NCBI GenBank assembly: GCA_037953625.1
Contig: CM075652.1
Location: forward strand, 53,809,501 to 53,873,500
Reading direction: 5' to 3'
Length of the DNA: 64,000 bases
Origin: Crotalaria pallida
Lineage: Eukaryota > Streptophyta > Magnoliopsida > Fabales > Fabaceae
Part shown: positions 44,981-54,720 of the stretch, piece by piece
How the letters are laid out: each line of letters opens with the position of its first letter
How positions within the stretch are numbered: the stretch's first letter is position 1
Translations under genes and position numbers: made by a program
The notes under the pieces: model-generated
What the model was told of the DNA's origin: nothing
What the model saw: only the letters and a program-made list of their open reading frames with translations
Database searches by the model: none

Positions 44981-45333
44981 ATTCCCATGTACCACACTCA
45001 CTGAACCATTCCCATAATCAAAGTGACCAAAGTTTGGGTTCATGATAGCCATAGTTGCAATCATGGTAATATTAAAGGAAGGTGACGGTATAGTGCCATA
45101 AGTCTATAACTAACGTGCATCACCCATGCTGATTTTAATTCTAACTTGGGATCTGTCATGTGTAAAACTATAGATGCGAAAATTAAACAAAGGGCCAACA
45201 GGGTGACAAAGCTACATTTGCTGCTCGTTGCTGTGATACTTTGTGTATTTTGTTGGACCGGTACTTCTCTATGATTGTTGGCATAAACTTTGGCATGATT
45301 GGTGTCATTTTTTTTTGTGTGTGGAAGAAACAA
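44981..45333 (-). pseudogene. Captured LEA-2/NDR1-HIN1-like gene fragment
   Basis: The minus frame from 45333 has a polar N-terminus, a hydrophobic membrane anchor (FVTLLALCLIFASIVLH), DPKLELKSAWV and, after a one-base frameshift near 45090, SPSFNITMIATMAIMNPNFG and DYGNGSVSV. This order (short cytosolic part, one transmembrane helix, then the LEA_2 domain with NPNFG) is that of plant NDR1/HIN1-like LEA-2 proteins. The C-terminal half is missing. It is opposite in direction to the sulfate transporter piece, so at least two donor loci contributed. Confidence 0.75.
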
Positions 45334-46369
45334 TTAGTAATTACAAGTAACACTGATGAGAATTGGAAGTTGGGAAAATTCTACCTTTATTTTCTTTCAG
45401 GTCGAGAAGCTAGGATAAAGTATTTGGCACAAGTATTGTTCCTATTCTATAATAATTACAAGATACCCATAATAATCACAGGATACCCATAATTACAAGT
45501 ATTGTTCCTATTCTATAACTCTTTTTGGCACAACCTTTTGATTACAAACATTGCAGAGTTATCCTAATATGCAATTTTTTTTCCTAATCTAGTATCAACT
45601 TGCACCATTTCTACCTTGAAAAATTATCCAACTTCAACATACTTTGCAATGTAGAATTTTAACCAATCTCAATTTTGAGGTTTAACACATCTTAGCATTC
45701 AGAATTCTTCAGATTCTTTTTGTCTTTTGATTCAACTTCTCTTTGCCATTGCAGCAAGCCTCGTACATTCTTGTCATGGGTTGGTGCCCTTCAACATCAC
45801 CCAAACACAAGATTACCTGTAACCCAAAAAGAAACTAAGCAAGGCAGGAGAAAAAGCAAAATTTGAATCCTCAACACAGCTTCATATTAAAGTTATCCAC
45901 CTACATGGCAGCAAAACAAACTTCTGAGTACGTACAATACCATAGAAAATAAGACCATGAATAATTCACGGTGAACAAGTAACAACATTGAGTACATACA
46001 TAATTGAGCAAGTAACAAACTTCTGAGTACATACATAATTGAGTGAATGTTCTTTTCACTACCCTTTCTTGATGTGAACAAGTAACAACATTGAGCAATT
46101 CACGGTGAACGAAGGCATCATCACAAACTTATTTTATAAGTGAACAGCTAAAAGTATAATTACTTTTATATATATATCAATGACTGTAAATTTGGATGGA
46201 CTTTAGATTAAATCTATCCTACATACACTTATATTTTATCACTTAAAAAAATATAGGAAGCACAACTAAGTAAGCATTTTATCAAATACTACATAGGCAG
46301 TACAACCAATGAACATCAAATTGATACTATTCAGCTTAGAAAAAAAAAGACATACAGAAAAAAAAAAAA

Positions 46370-46882
46370 CAAAAACAGCAAAAAAAAACCGACTTACCAG
46401 TGGCGCTATGGGGAAGAGGGCGGTGTTATGGCAGGGACGTGGGGCGCTGGCGGGGGACGATGGCGGCGGTGACGGGAGGCGCGACGGCGGTGGCGAGGGT
46501 TGACGGTGGCGGAGGATGGAGGAGGGAGAAGCGAGGAGAGGGGAGGGAAGAGAAGAGGGGACAATGGCGGCGGTGACGGGAGGCACGACAGCGGCGACGA
46601 AGGTTGATGGTGGCATAAGAGGGAGGAGGGAGAAAAGAGGAGAGATGAGAGAAGAGAAGAGATGAGATAGGAAAGAATGAGAAGAAGCGTCGATGGATTT
46701 GGGGGTTTGGATTTTTCATTTTCTTTTTTTTTATTTTATTTAGAATAATCAAATTACAGAAACACCCTTAAAAAATTAGCTATTCAAGAAAAGAGATGAT
46801 GGGTAATTTTGTCCAAATATTTAGGTGGACATTGCTAAAATCCTCCAACTAAAATTATGGTTGGAGGAAGTTAGCAATCCCC
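46370..46882 (-). repeat. Right terminal inverted repeat of the Pack-MULE
   Basis: Reverse-complement homologue of the left repeat with the same CT-rich/GC-rich leader-like part and an inward splice donor GTAAGT on the minus strand (46397-46396). An internal duplication makes the GC-rich part about 100 bp longer than on the left. Confidence 0.85.
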
Positions 46883-47698
46883 ATAAAAATATATTACCTA
46901 TTCTTATATATCTTAAAGTACATAATGTACAAAAATGAAGCTTTTGAATTAACTTAAATTAATTATAACATTACTATTGTAATTAATTTATTTAATATTC
47001 AGAAGACGGAAATTGGGGTGTTACAGACTTGCTTTAAGGTAGAAAATATAGGGTTAAATTTTTCCTTTTTATTTTCTAAAAGAGCGGGTGCACAAACCAA
47101 AATATTGGATCTTGGAGAATAAAGTTTGTATTACTATAAATATTGAATTCGACGATTACTTTGATTATGAAATCATTTACTCCCATGTCATTTCAAAACT
47201 TAGATAGCATCCTCTTTGGTCTAATAGAATATATCATAGTTCATATGTTAAAAACATAAGTGATGTCATCCATTATTTCATCTAACGTAACTGATACCAT
47301 TTGAAGACACCGTAGCCGAATTCCTTTAAATTGGTATCAGAGTAAGCGGAAATAATAGGACTAAGAAACAAGGTTGTAATTTAAGCTTAGGTATATATAT
47401 ATATCTATAAAAGCTAGTAATTACATAGTCCAGATCATAAAAGTCTCCAAGTCCCAAGTACAAGTCCATAACAGATATATATACCTACTCAAAAGATATA
47501 TCAATACTCTAGAGTTCTCAAAAGGTAATATATACAGTATCTACATAACAAAATAAATGACTCCAGAGCTGATCTCAAAACATAAGTAGTAGAAGTAGTA
47601 GTCTCCCAGTAGAGGTAGTAGTAGTAGTCATCATCATCCATCAGCAGAACTCCTCCACAGCAGCAGATACACCAGATCCCTAATCCACATCACCTATC

Positions 47699-48184
47699 CT
47701 ATGCATATACATATGGTTCATCATCCCTCCATTGACTCCCGGTACAATGCTCAACAGGCTCGCCTCCATTCTCGTCCTCGACAGGATCCCCATCAATCTC
47801 ACCCGACGGAGTAGGTACCCTACCACTGGGTACAGGGTCAGGTGTAGGTGTGACCCTAATAGGACTCGTCGGATCAGGTGAGGGAGTTTCCTCTCGAACA
47901 ACTCTAGTAGAAAAAGGGTGTGAGCGGACAGATCTAAATCGAAAACTATGGTAAGAGCGAGCTGGTCGAGTGGGAGGTGGTCCATGGTAAGTGTAATATG
48001 GAGGTACATGCATAGTATATATGATGGGGATCTTGAATCTACGAGGACGGAACCGAACCAGTGGATTAGGGTGATAGAAGGTCAGCTCAACCTCATCCTC
48101 ATACACTGTTCGGTGATCCTCATAGATCAACACTCCACTAGGAAGTGGGCGGATCTCGATGCAAGCGATGTATCGCGACATCAC
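47699..48184 (-). CDS. LTR-embedded conserved ORF, intact copy
   Basis: 161 codons from MMSRYIACIEIRPLPSG to the stop at 47699. The first half is rich in aromatic and basic residues (YHPNPLVRFRPRRF, YTMHVPPYYTY), the second is Ser/Pro/acidic and low in structure (RVVREETPSPDP, GDPVEDENGG). No signal peptide or membrane segment, and I recognise no domain. The ORF at 32979-33455 in another LTR has the same length and about 70-75% identical residues in the first 80, evidence for selection on protein in the past. GTTGTAG just upstream looks like a 3' splice site, so the true start may lie in an upstream exon. It sits in the sense direction within the LTR, so both LTRs would carry it. Confidence 0.6.
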   Translation of the reverse strand: MMSRYIACIEIRPLPSGVLIYEDHRTVYEDEVELTFYHPNPLVRFRPRRFKIPIIYTMHVPPYYTYHGPPPTRPARSYHSFRFRSVRSHPFSTRVVREETPSPDPTSPIRVTPTPDPVPSGRVPTPSGEIDGDPVEDENGGEPVEHCTGSQWRDDEPYVYA

Positions 48185-49130
48185 CTACAACGGCACAGGG
48201 ATAAGCAAAACTATACACATAACGGATAGAGCATAAAAGTATAAGCAATATAAGCATGATCAGAAGCATCAAATCAGTTAACAATCACAGTTATCACTTA
48301 GCAATTACTTGATGCAAGTGGGATGCTCACACTTATTTACAATTAACAAGCTTTTAAGTTAATTAAGGATGAGTGGCATGATGTATGAATCTAACTCTCA
48401 AATCCTAACTCCATCAATCTATGTCACTCTCTGACGTCCATCCTTTACTTCACATATGTACTCAATAGTACGTTGTACTCCTAGTTGTACAACATTTGTA
48501 CATTCCACGTTGAATGTACACGAGAAACTTGGAAATGATACATAACGCGCTCCTCGAGCAGCGTCCCGTCATCCAATACGGAATAATCATATCATCAGCG
48601 TATTACTCTCGCTGGCCACATCGTCAACCATAACTTGTCATCAAGCGAGCCGTCAATTGGCACTCCCAGAGGCCCTCCTCATGTTATTAAAACATGAAAA
48701 ATGAGCTACATCCAAACTGTAACATCCCCAAATTTTAAACCCGAAGATAAATAAATAAATAATAATTAGAATAATTAAAATGGAAATAATAAACCATAAA
48801 TAGGTATTCCAAATTAGAATCCTAGCATTAGAAGAGAATAATAATAATACTAAGCTAATTAGAGAAGAAAGGAGCGTTAAATCGAAGTTAGGATCGGGCC
48901 AGAAAAATAGATAATCCGGTACTAAAATATAACATAGGGTAGAAAATAAAAATAAAAGATTTAAGACTCCAAACGCAATTTCCACTGTTGGATATGAAGA
49001 TACGATTTTTAGAAGGTTGCTCGTTAAATTTAAGCAAGATCCAACGGTGCACGAAGAAGTTATGGCTGTTTGAAGTTGGGGAGAAAATAGCTGAAAAATA
49101 GAAAAGTGAAGTAGCAGTACCTGAAGGTTT

Positions 49131-49339
49131 CGCTTAAGCGAAAATCCGTCGCTTAAGAGAAAACGTGAAACTTCCCCACTGAAGCCATTTCGCTTAAGCG
49201 AAACTGGTCGCTTAAGCGAAAACCGGTTGTGTCACTTACTGAAGCCATTTCGCTTAAGCGAAAACTGGTCGCTTAAGCGAAAATCGTTCGTGTCATTACT
49301 GGAGCCAATTCGCTTAAGCGAATGAATTTCGCTTAAGCG
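49131..49339. repeat. Four CGCTTAAGCG pairs in a 60-bp tandem array
   Basis: Palindromes start at 49131/49150, 49191/49209, 49251/49270 and 49311/49330; the pairs repeat every 60 bp exactly, and members are 18-19 bp apart. The array ends about 17 bp before the TATA-like TTTAAAA at 49357. Confidence 0.9.
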
Positions 49340-50954
49340 AAAATGGTCCGATTGGCTTTAAAACGCGTGGAGACCTTCTTCCTCACTCACTCTCCCCCTT
49401 TGTTTCTCTCTCTTCCTCCGATCCTCCTTCTTCCTCCCTCCTCCACGGCCCTCACCGGAGCCACCGCCGCCCTAACCGCCGCCCCTTGAGCCTCCCTCCC
49501 TCTCCATAGATCTCTCTCTCTCTCTCTCACCTTCCCTTGCTCCCTCTCTCTTTCTCTCACTTGGCTCCCTCTCCTTCTCCACCAACCACGGCCGCCGCCA
49601 CCAAGGCCGCCACCAAGGCCGCCATCACGAGCCACCACCACTATCCACCACCACCACCATAGCCTCTCCCTCTTCCATTCCCTCTCTCTCACCGTGAGCT
49701 CTCTCTCTCTCTCCATGGACGTCACCGGCGCTGTTACCGATCCGTGATCATGCCGGGCTCGTGTCGGGAACCTCGAAGCTCACAGCTTTTGCCTCGGTCC
49801 AGTCGCGATCGTTCCCGCCAACGAGGAGCAACACCGACGCCGTCATCGTCGCCGAGCTAAAATCCAGGTTCTATTTTAAAAAGCCCGAGGTAAGAGGGTT
49901 CGCGTTACCTTTACTTAAGAAGTAAATTATAGGATGCTATAGTGGTAGCTGAGAATAGGGCAATTAAAAAGTATGTTAATGAGCCTTAGGGTGACCCTCG
50001 TGGATATAAAGGAAGTAAATAAAATTGTTAATAGAAACCACACCCTAGGGAATAGAAAATACGTGCGTAGAGTAAAGCTTGGAATGAGTGAGTATATTTA
50101 GAATATTAAAAGAGTTAATATAGAATTAAAATGTAGAAAAATACAAAATAAAAATAAGGAGAATTTGTTAGGGAGAACCAACGAAACGTGAGAGAAAAAG
50201 GATAAAGAATAATTGTGTTAGGTAGGGAGAGCTATTAAACTAAAAATAAGGAAAAGGAGGAATTTAAAATGCGAATATGATAAGTAGGGGCGAAGTGGAC
50301 ATAATTAGAAGTTGTTGGAAAATTAGCGAAATAGGAACGAAGCAACAAACTAAATTTCAATTATAAAGAGGACACAGGTAAAAAGGAACTAGGGAAAAGA
50401 TAATAATTCGAGATGAGAGGACGTCATGATGAAAGTTAGTTTAGAACGGTGTAATAGAATAGGGAAACCAAGTGGAGTTAATAGGGCAGTTAAATAAAAT
50501 GAAATTAATTAAATAGGGATAATAAGTTAAGTAAGAGTGAAGGATAAATGAAATAAAGAAATAACTAAGAATTAGTAACGAGAACTAGAATATGCTATAC
50601 TTGACTGTACTAATTAGAGTTGGATAAAATTGAGGGAAACTAATAAAAAGAAAAAGAGTAAAGTAGAAAATGTAGAAAATGTGATAAGTCATAAAAGAAA
50701 ATAAAGATTAAAAGAATTACTTAAATTATAAGAAAAAGAAAAGGAAGAAAAGAAGAAAAAGGAAAAGAAAGAAGGATATTGAAATTAGTGAAAGATAAAC
50801 AATGTGATAACAAGTCCCTAAGTAAGGAAATGAAATAAAAGAGACAATACAAAAAACCAGAAAAAGAGAAAAGATATATGACTAAGAAAAAGGATAAAGT
50901 GAAAGAGAAAGAAAAGAAAGAGAAAGAAAAGAAAGAGAAAGAAAGAAAGTAAAA

Positions 50955-51297
50955 GTCCGATGCGAGCCTGTGAAGGCGTATCGGCATCGATGCGAGCCTG
51001 GTAAGGCGTGTCGATTAAAAAGGAAAATAAAATAAAGTAAAGAAGATAAAAGTCCGGTGCGAGCCTGGTAAGGCGTATCGGCGTCGATGCGAGCCTGGTA
51101 AGGCGTGTCGATTAAAAAAGAAAATAAAGAAAGGAAAGAAAATGGAAGTCCGATGCGAGCCTGGTAAGGCGTATCAGCATCGATGCGAGCCTGGTAAGGC
51201 TTGTCGATTAAAAAGGTAAAAGGAAAATGGAAGTCCGGTGCGAGCCTGGTAAGGCGTATCGGCATCGATGCGAGCCTGGTAAGGCGTATCAATTAAA
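50955..51297. repeat. Minisatellite of CGATGCGAGCCTGGTAAGGC units
   Basis: Eight copies of GATGCGAGCCTGGTAAGGCGT(A/G)TC in four double units, separated by A/G-rich spacers (AAAGGAAAATAAAA-like). Each unit is an imperfect hairpin (CGAT.CG.GCCT against AGGCG.ATCG). Length of the double unit varies with the spacer. Confidence 0.88.
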
Positions 51298-52193
51298 AAG
51301 GAAAAAGAAAGGAAAATGAATAATGAATAAGGGAATTCCTAGCGCTCAGTACTGTACGGCTGGCTGGGGCGGGACTACCTAATGGAAAATGGAAAAAGAA
51401 TAAAGAATGGGAAAGAAAGAATGAAAAGAGAATCAATAATTAAAGGAATGTGAGAATAAGTGAAGAACTAAAAGAGATTAATTATGTGAATAACTATGAA
51501 TAAAATGTATTAATAATTATGTAGGCTTAGTTATTTACTATGTCTTCTTTTAGGATTTATCTTTTTAAGTTCTGTGTAATGCTACCCTTCTTGATATAAT
51601 TTTACAGGTACGGAAGCGGAGCTTACACTGTTGCGGGCCGAACTGGAAACTCTCCACCACATGGAGTGAATTTGTGATACCCTGAGTGGACTTTATTATA
51701 TTAAAAACTGTTATTTTTGTAATTTATAATATATGTAGTTATATGCCCTGAAACTGGTACTGATCGGGCGTTAGGATCTGAACTGGTTTTTAATCTGTTG
51801 TGTTTATGTTTTTAAATAATTCTGGACTGACAGGTTTTTAGAAGGAAATTTTTGGGAAGTCCGAAAAACAGAGGAAACTCTGCCGGATTTTCGTAAAACC
51901 TTTTATAAGAAATCAAACAATAAAATGAATTTTCAAACTCTGATTTTACTAAAATTTAAAATTAACTAAATAAAGTGAGGATGTTACACGAACTCCAGAA
52001 TGAATGCAATTTAAGTTAAAAGAATTGATTGGTATATCACATTTAATAATGTCTCACATTGTTAATTCAATAATAATTCATACCATCATTAATCAGTTCC
52101 TTTAAGTCTCAGGTCATATGTATGATTAGTACTTAAGTATAAACACAATGATTCATAATTAAAAATGGTATTTTTAAGTATTTTCAACACTGG

Positions 52194-52295
52194 TAATCGA
52201 TTATCAGAGTTTGGTAATCGATTACTATGTGTATTTTACCCAGTCTGTACAAAATGCAAATGGGTAATCGATTATCGGATCGTGGTAATCGATTA
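52194..52295. repeat. Two TAATCGATTA pairs in U5/R
   Basis: Starts at 52194/52215 and 52265/52286, both 21 bp. They occupy the place where the homologous LTR at 22315-22513 has TACTCGAGTA and GGTGCACC pairs. Confidence 0.85.
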
Positions 52296-53359
52296 TCCAT
52301 GACAGCAGAACACTAAAAATTGGGGTTTTAACATACCATTTTTATTTCTAACCATTTCTAACTTATTCCAACCATTCATACACCTCAAGAATCACATTTT
52401 AAACATGTTCCAAATCAGAAACAGAACCAATTTACAGAATTCATAGGGGTTCTCATAATTATGCATAAAATCACATATTAAGCAACATAACATATCAAAT
52501 TGTGAATCATGCATTAATCTATCAATTTTATCTTTCAAATAGTTCACAATCATCATATAAAATCTTCTCCAAGTTCTGAAACAGTGAGTGTTGGTCTCCA
52601 AACCAAAGTTCAATAACATACTAAGCCCTTAGAGTCTCTTGGTGACTCTCTAATCAAAATACATGCTTTTAAACTGTATCTAGTGTATAATCAGCTTTCC
52701 CTTACCTAAATAGACGTGATCAAACAGAAACTCCACAAGGAGAAGGCTTTCACACACGATTTCCCAAAATCCTCTTTTCAGCAGCACATGTAGACCAGTT
52801 TTCAACAGGGGTTCAAGACCATAATTTTTGACAAGTTAAACATGCAAAAGAATTGGGGAAAATAGTTAGGTTTTGTTCTCTGCAACAAGGACAAGATAAT
52901 GGAACAAATTTGAGACTCAAGGGTTACAAGAGCTTACCAAAATCAATGATCAAAGTGAGCTCCACGGTTCAGATTCTGGTTTCTGCAGAATTGATGCCTT
53001 GACTTTAGAGACTCGATTCTTCTTGCACACTAACTCTCAGCTCACGATTCTTAGGTCTTTGTAAAGCTCTAGATGTGAGCTTCACAACTATGTATGATTT
53101 GTGTGTTATTGTTCTAAATCAAGGGAGAATGAAGGGAACGGATTATAGAACCCTAACTCAGCAACACAAAGCACTTTCTTCAAAATTTTGGCCAAATGAG
53201 GTTTCAATCCTCAACAAATTGGTTTAAATAAGCAAAGTCAAGTAGCATGTAGCTCGACACGCGTATTAGGACGTGTATTAAGGCTTAATTCGTGTCGATT
53301 TTGGGTAATCTGGGTGTAGACTCATCAAACGCACTCAACATTGGTGGTCTGCATTATGG

Positions 53360-53390
53360 TAATCGATTACTATATCGTGGTAATCAATTA
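53360..53390. promoter_or_regulatory. Upstream palindrome pair, ATCGAT flavour
   Basis: TAATCGATTA at 53360 and TAATCAATTA at 53381 are 21 bp apart, 130 bp upstream of TTTAAATA (53223-53230) and 271 bp from the LTR start. Confidence 0.75.
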
Positions 53391-53661
53391 CCACAACCGA
53401 AATTTTCAAAAATTTATATTTTATTGAATTTCTCTCTAAAAACCTTTCTAATATTGCATTTAGGTCCTTCCCCAAGGGCTTCACTACAAAACTAACATTT
53501 TCACTTCAAATTAATTATCAAAACCATTTTTGATTCTTCTTTTACCAAACACATACATACACACATTTTTTTAATCGAAAATTAAATAAAAATAATTAAT
53601 TATAAAATACATTTATAATTAACTTTTACTTAATCAGGGATTAAAAATCAGGGATGTTACA

Positions 53662-53676
53662 CTCTCCCCCACTTAA
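53662..53676 (-). other. Polypurine tract
   Basis: Minus strand AAGTGGGGGAGAG immediately before the 3' LTR start at 53661. Confidence 0.85.
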
Positions 53677-53837
53677 AGGAATTTCGTACCCGAAATTCAA
53701 CTTTACACAAACAACTCAGGATAATCCCGACGCATCCTATCCTCTAACTCCCAAGATGTTTCGATTACATCTCCACAATTCCAAATAACCTTGATTAAAG
53801 GAATATCCTTTCCTCTAAGCTGCTTGACTCTTCGATC

Positions 53838-54720
53838 TTAAATCCAGATAGGCATAGCTTCAAAGGTTAGGTTTTCACGTACTTTCAGGTCATCAGGTTG
53901 AATTTTAAGAACAATGGTGGGATCATGGACATACTTTTTCAACTGAGACACATGAAATACATTGTGAAGATTAGCTAAAGATGATGGTAAGGCTATCTGA
54001 TAAGCTACTGGACCAATTCTCTTAAGAATTTGGTAGGGACCTATGAACTTAGGTGATGATAGTTTCTGGGTTTTCAAAGCTCGACTAACACCTTTAGTTG
54101 GTACTATTATGATAAAAACATGGTCACCTTCGGCAAATTCTAAAGGTTTCCCTCTCTGATCAACATAGCTCTTCTGCCGGCTTTGAGCGGTCCTCATCTT
54201 TTCTTGAACCATCTTGATATTTTCAGTTGTCTCTTGTACAAAATCTGGCCGAACAAGAGAATTCTCCCCCACTTGAAACCAACATAACGAAGTCTGAAAC
54301 TTCCTTCCGTACAGGGCTTCAAATGGTGACATTCCAATACTAGCATGATGGCTATTGTTATAGGTGAACTCCACAAGCGACAACATATGTTCCTAACTTT
54401 CTTGGTCTTCTAAAACACAAGCTCTTAAAATAATCTCTAGTGACTGAATAGTCCTCTCCGTATGACCATCAGTCTGGGATGATAAGCAGAACTCAGCTTC
54501 ACCTTGTACCCAAAGCTTGATGTAGACTATGCCAAAACTTCGACGTAAACCTTGGATCACGGTCCGACACAATACTTGATGGTACACCATGCAAACGAAC
54601 TACTTCCTTGACATACAACTGAGCGAACTTTTCCAAAGAATAGCGCATATTTACCGGAATAAAATGCGCCAACTTTGTCAAACGATTTACAATCACCTAG
54701 ATTGCATCATGACCAGCAAG
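53838..54720 (-). pseudogene. Integrase of the second chromovirus-like element, 5'-truncated
   Basis: Three frame-shifted slices. 54499-54696 has LTKLAHFIPV and the second catalytic Asp in SIVSDRDPRFTSKFW. 54393-54590 region has SQTDGHTERTIQSLE with the catalytic Glu. 53838-54386 has FTYNNSHHASIGMSPFEALYG, the GDHVF motif and LHNVFHVSQLKKYVHD. The last motif is the conserved end of Tekay-type integrase. At 54720 the frame is cut by a copia LTR. 53677-53837 shows the remaining C-terminal and non-coding part; a chromodomain is not evident. Confidence 0.88.

Larger units (their letters stand above)
43288..46882. mobile_element. Pack-MULE (non-autonomous Mutator-like element) with captured host gene pieces
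   Basis: 3,595 bp with a perfect 9-bp target duplication ATAAAAATA (43279-43287 and 46883-46891) and terminal inverted repeats starting GGGGATTGCTAACTTCC. The inverted repeats are homologous for about 450-500 bp (43288 to about 43745, and about 46370 to 46882), the long-TIR architecture of Mutator elements. No MURA transposase is present. Inside lie two exons of a sulfate transporter (plus strand) and a LEA-2-like fragment (minus strand). 45893-46120 has small internal repeats (AACAAGTAACAACATTGAG twice). Confidence 0.92.
42366..47025 (-). repeat. Mosaic LTR (copia U5 half, gypsy-like U3 half) split by a Pack-MULE
   Basis: The left end TGTTAGGATTGG, G-run hairpin (42384-42419) and TTTTATACTGGTTCA...GTCCAGTCCCC block resemble the SIRE-type LTR at 26463. 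From about 42900 rightwards, and after the MULE up to TGTAACACCCC (minus) at 47025, it is homologous to the gypsy U3 at 53220-53661. TATAAAAGG (minus) is at 42982-42991. The two halves total about 1.06 kb. No 3' partner LTR in the window. Confidence 0.65.
48718..51988 (+). mobile_element. Solo LTR, 3.27 kb, TGTAACATCC...GGATGTTACA
   Basis: The ends form a 10-bp inverted repeat. Flanks CAAAC (48713-48717) and CGAAC (51989-51993) are a 5-bp duplication with one mismatch. The interrupted LTR sequence continues on both sides. It contains CGCTTAAGCG pairs directly upstream of TTTAAAA (49357-49363), a CT-rich leader-like part (49375-49720), a GA-rich part (50640-50960) and a minisatellite (50955-51297). 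No coding region recognised; the open frame 49387-49725 is low complexity. Confidence 0.88.
47026..53661 (-). repeat. 3' LTR of a second chromovirus-like element, split by a solo LTR
   Basis: On the minus strand it starts TGTAACATCCC at 53661, next to the purine tract. Without the insert at 48718-51988 it is about 3.36 kb, like the LTR at 32331-35911, with which it shares the embedded ORF, the TTGGTCTCCAAACC region and the U3 layout. The U5 tip at 47026 abuts the mosaic LTR and seems a few bases short. TATA-like TTTAAATA at 53223-53230. Confidence 0.85.

Noticed and set aside
45755..45830. Possible third captured exon in the Pack-MULE after TTGCCATTGCAG
   Set aside because: An acceptor-like site is present, but I cannot match the following 60-70 bases to any protein.
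49387..49725. 112-aa minus ORF rich in Arg/Glu/Gly
   Set aside because: Low-complexity translation of a CT-rich leader-like stretch in a solo LTR.
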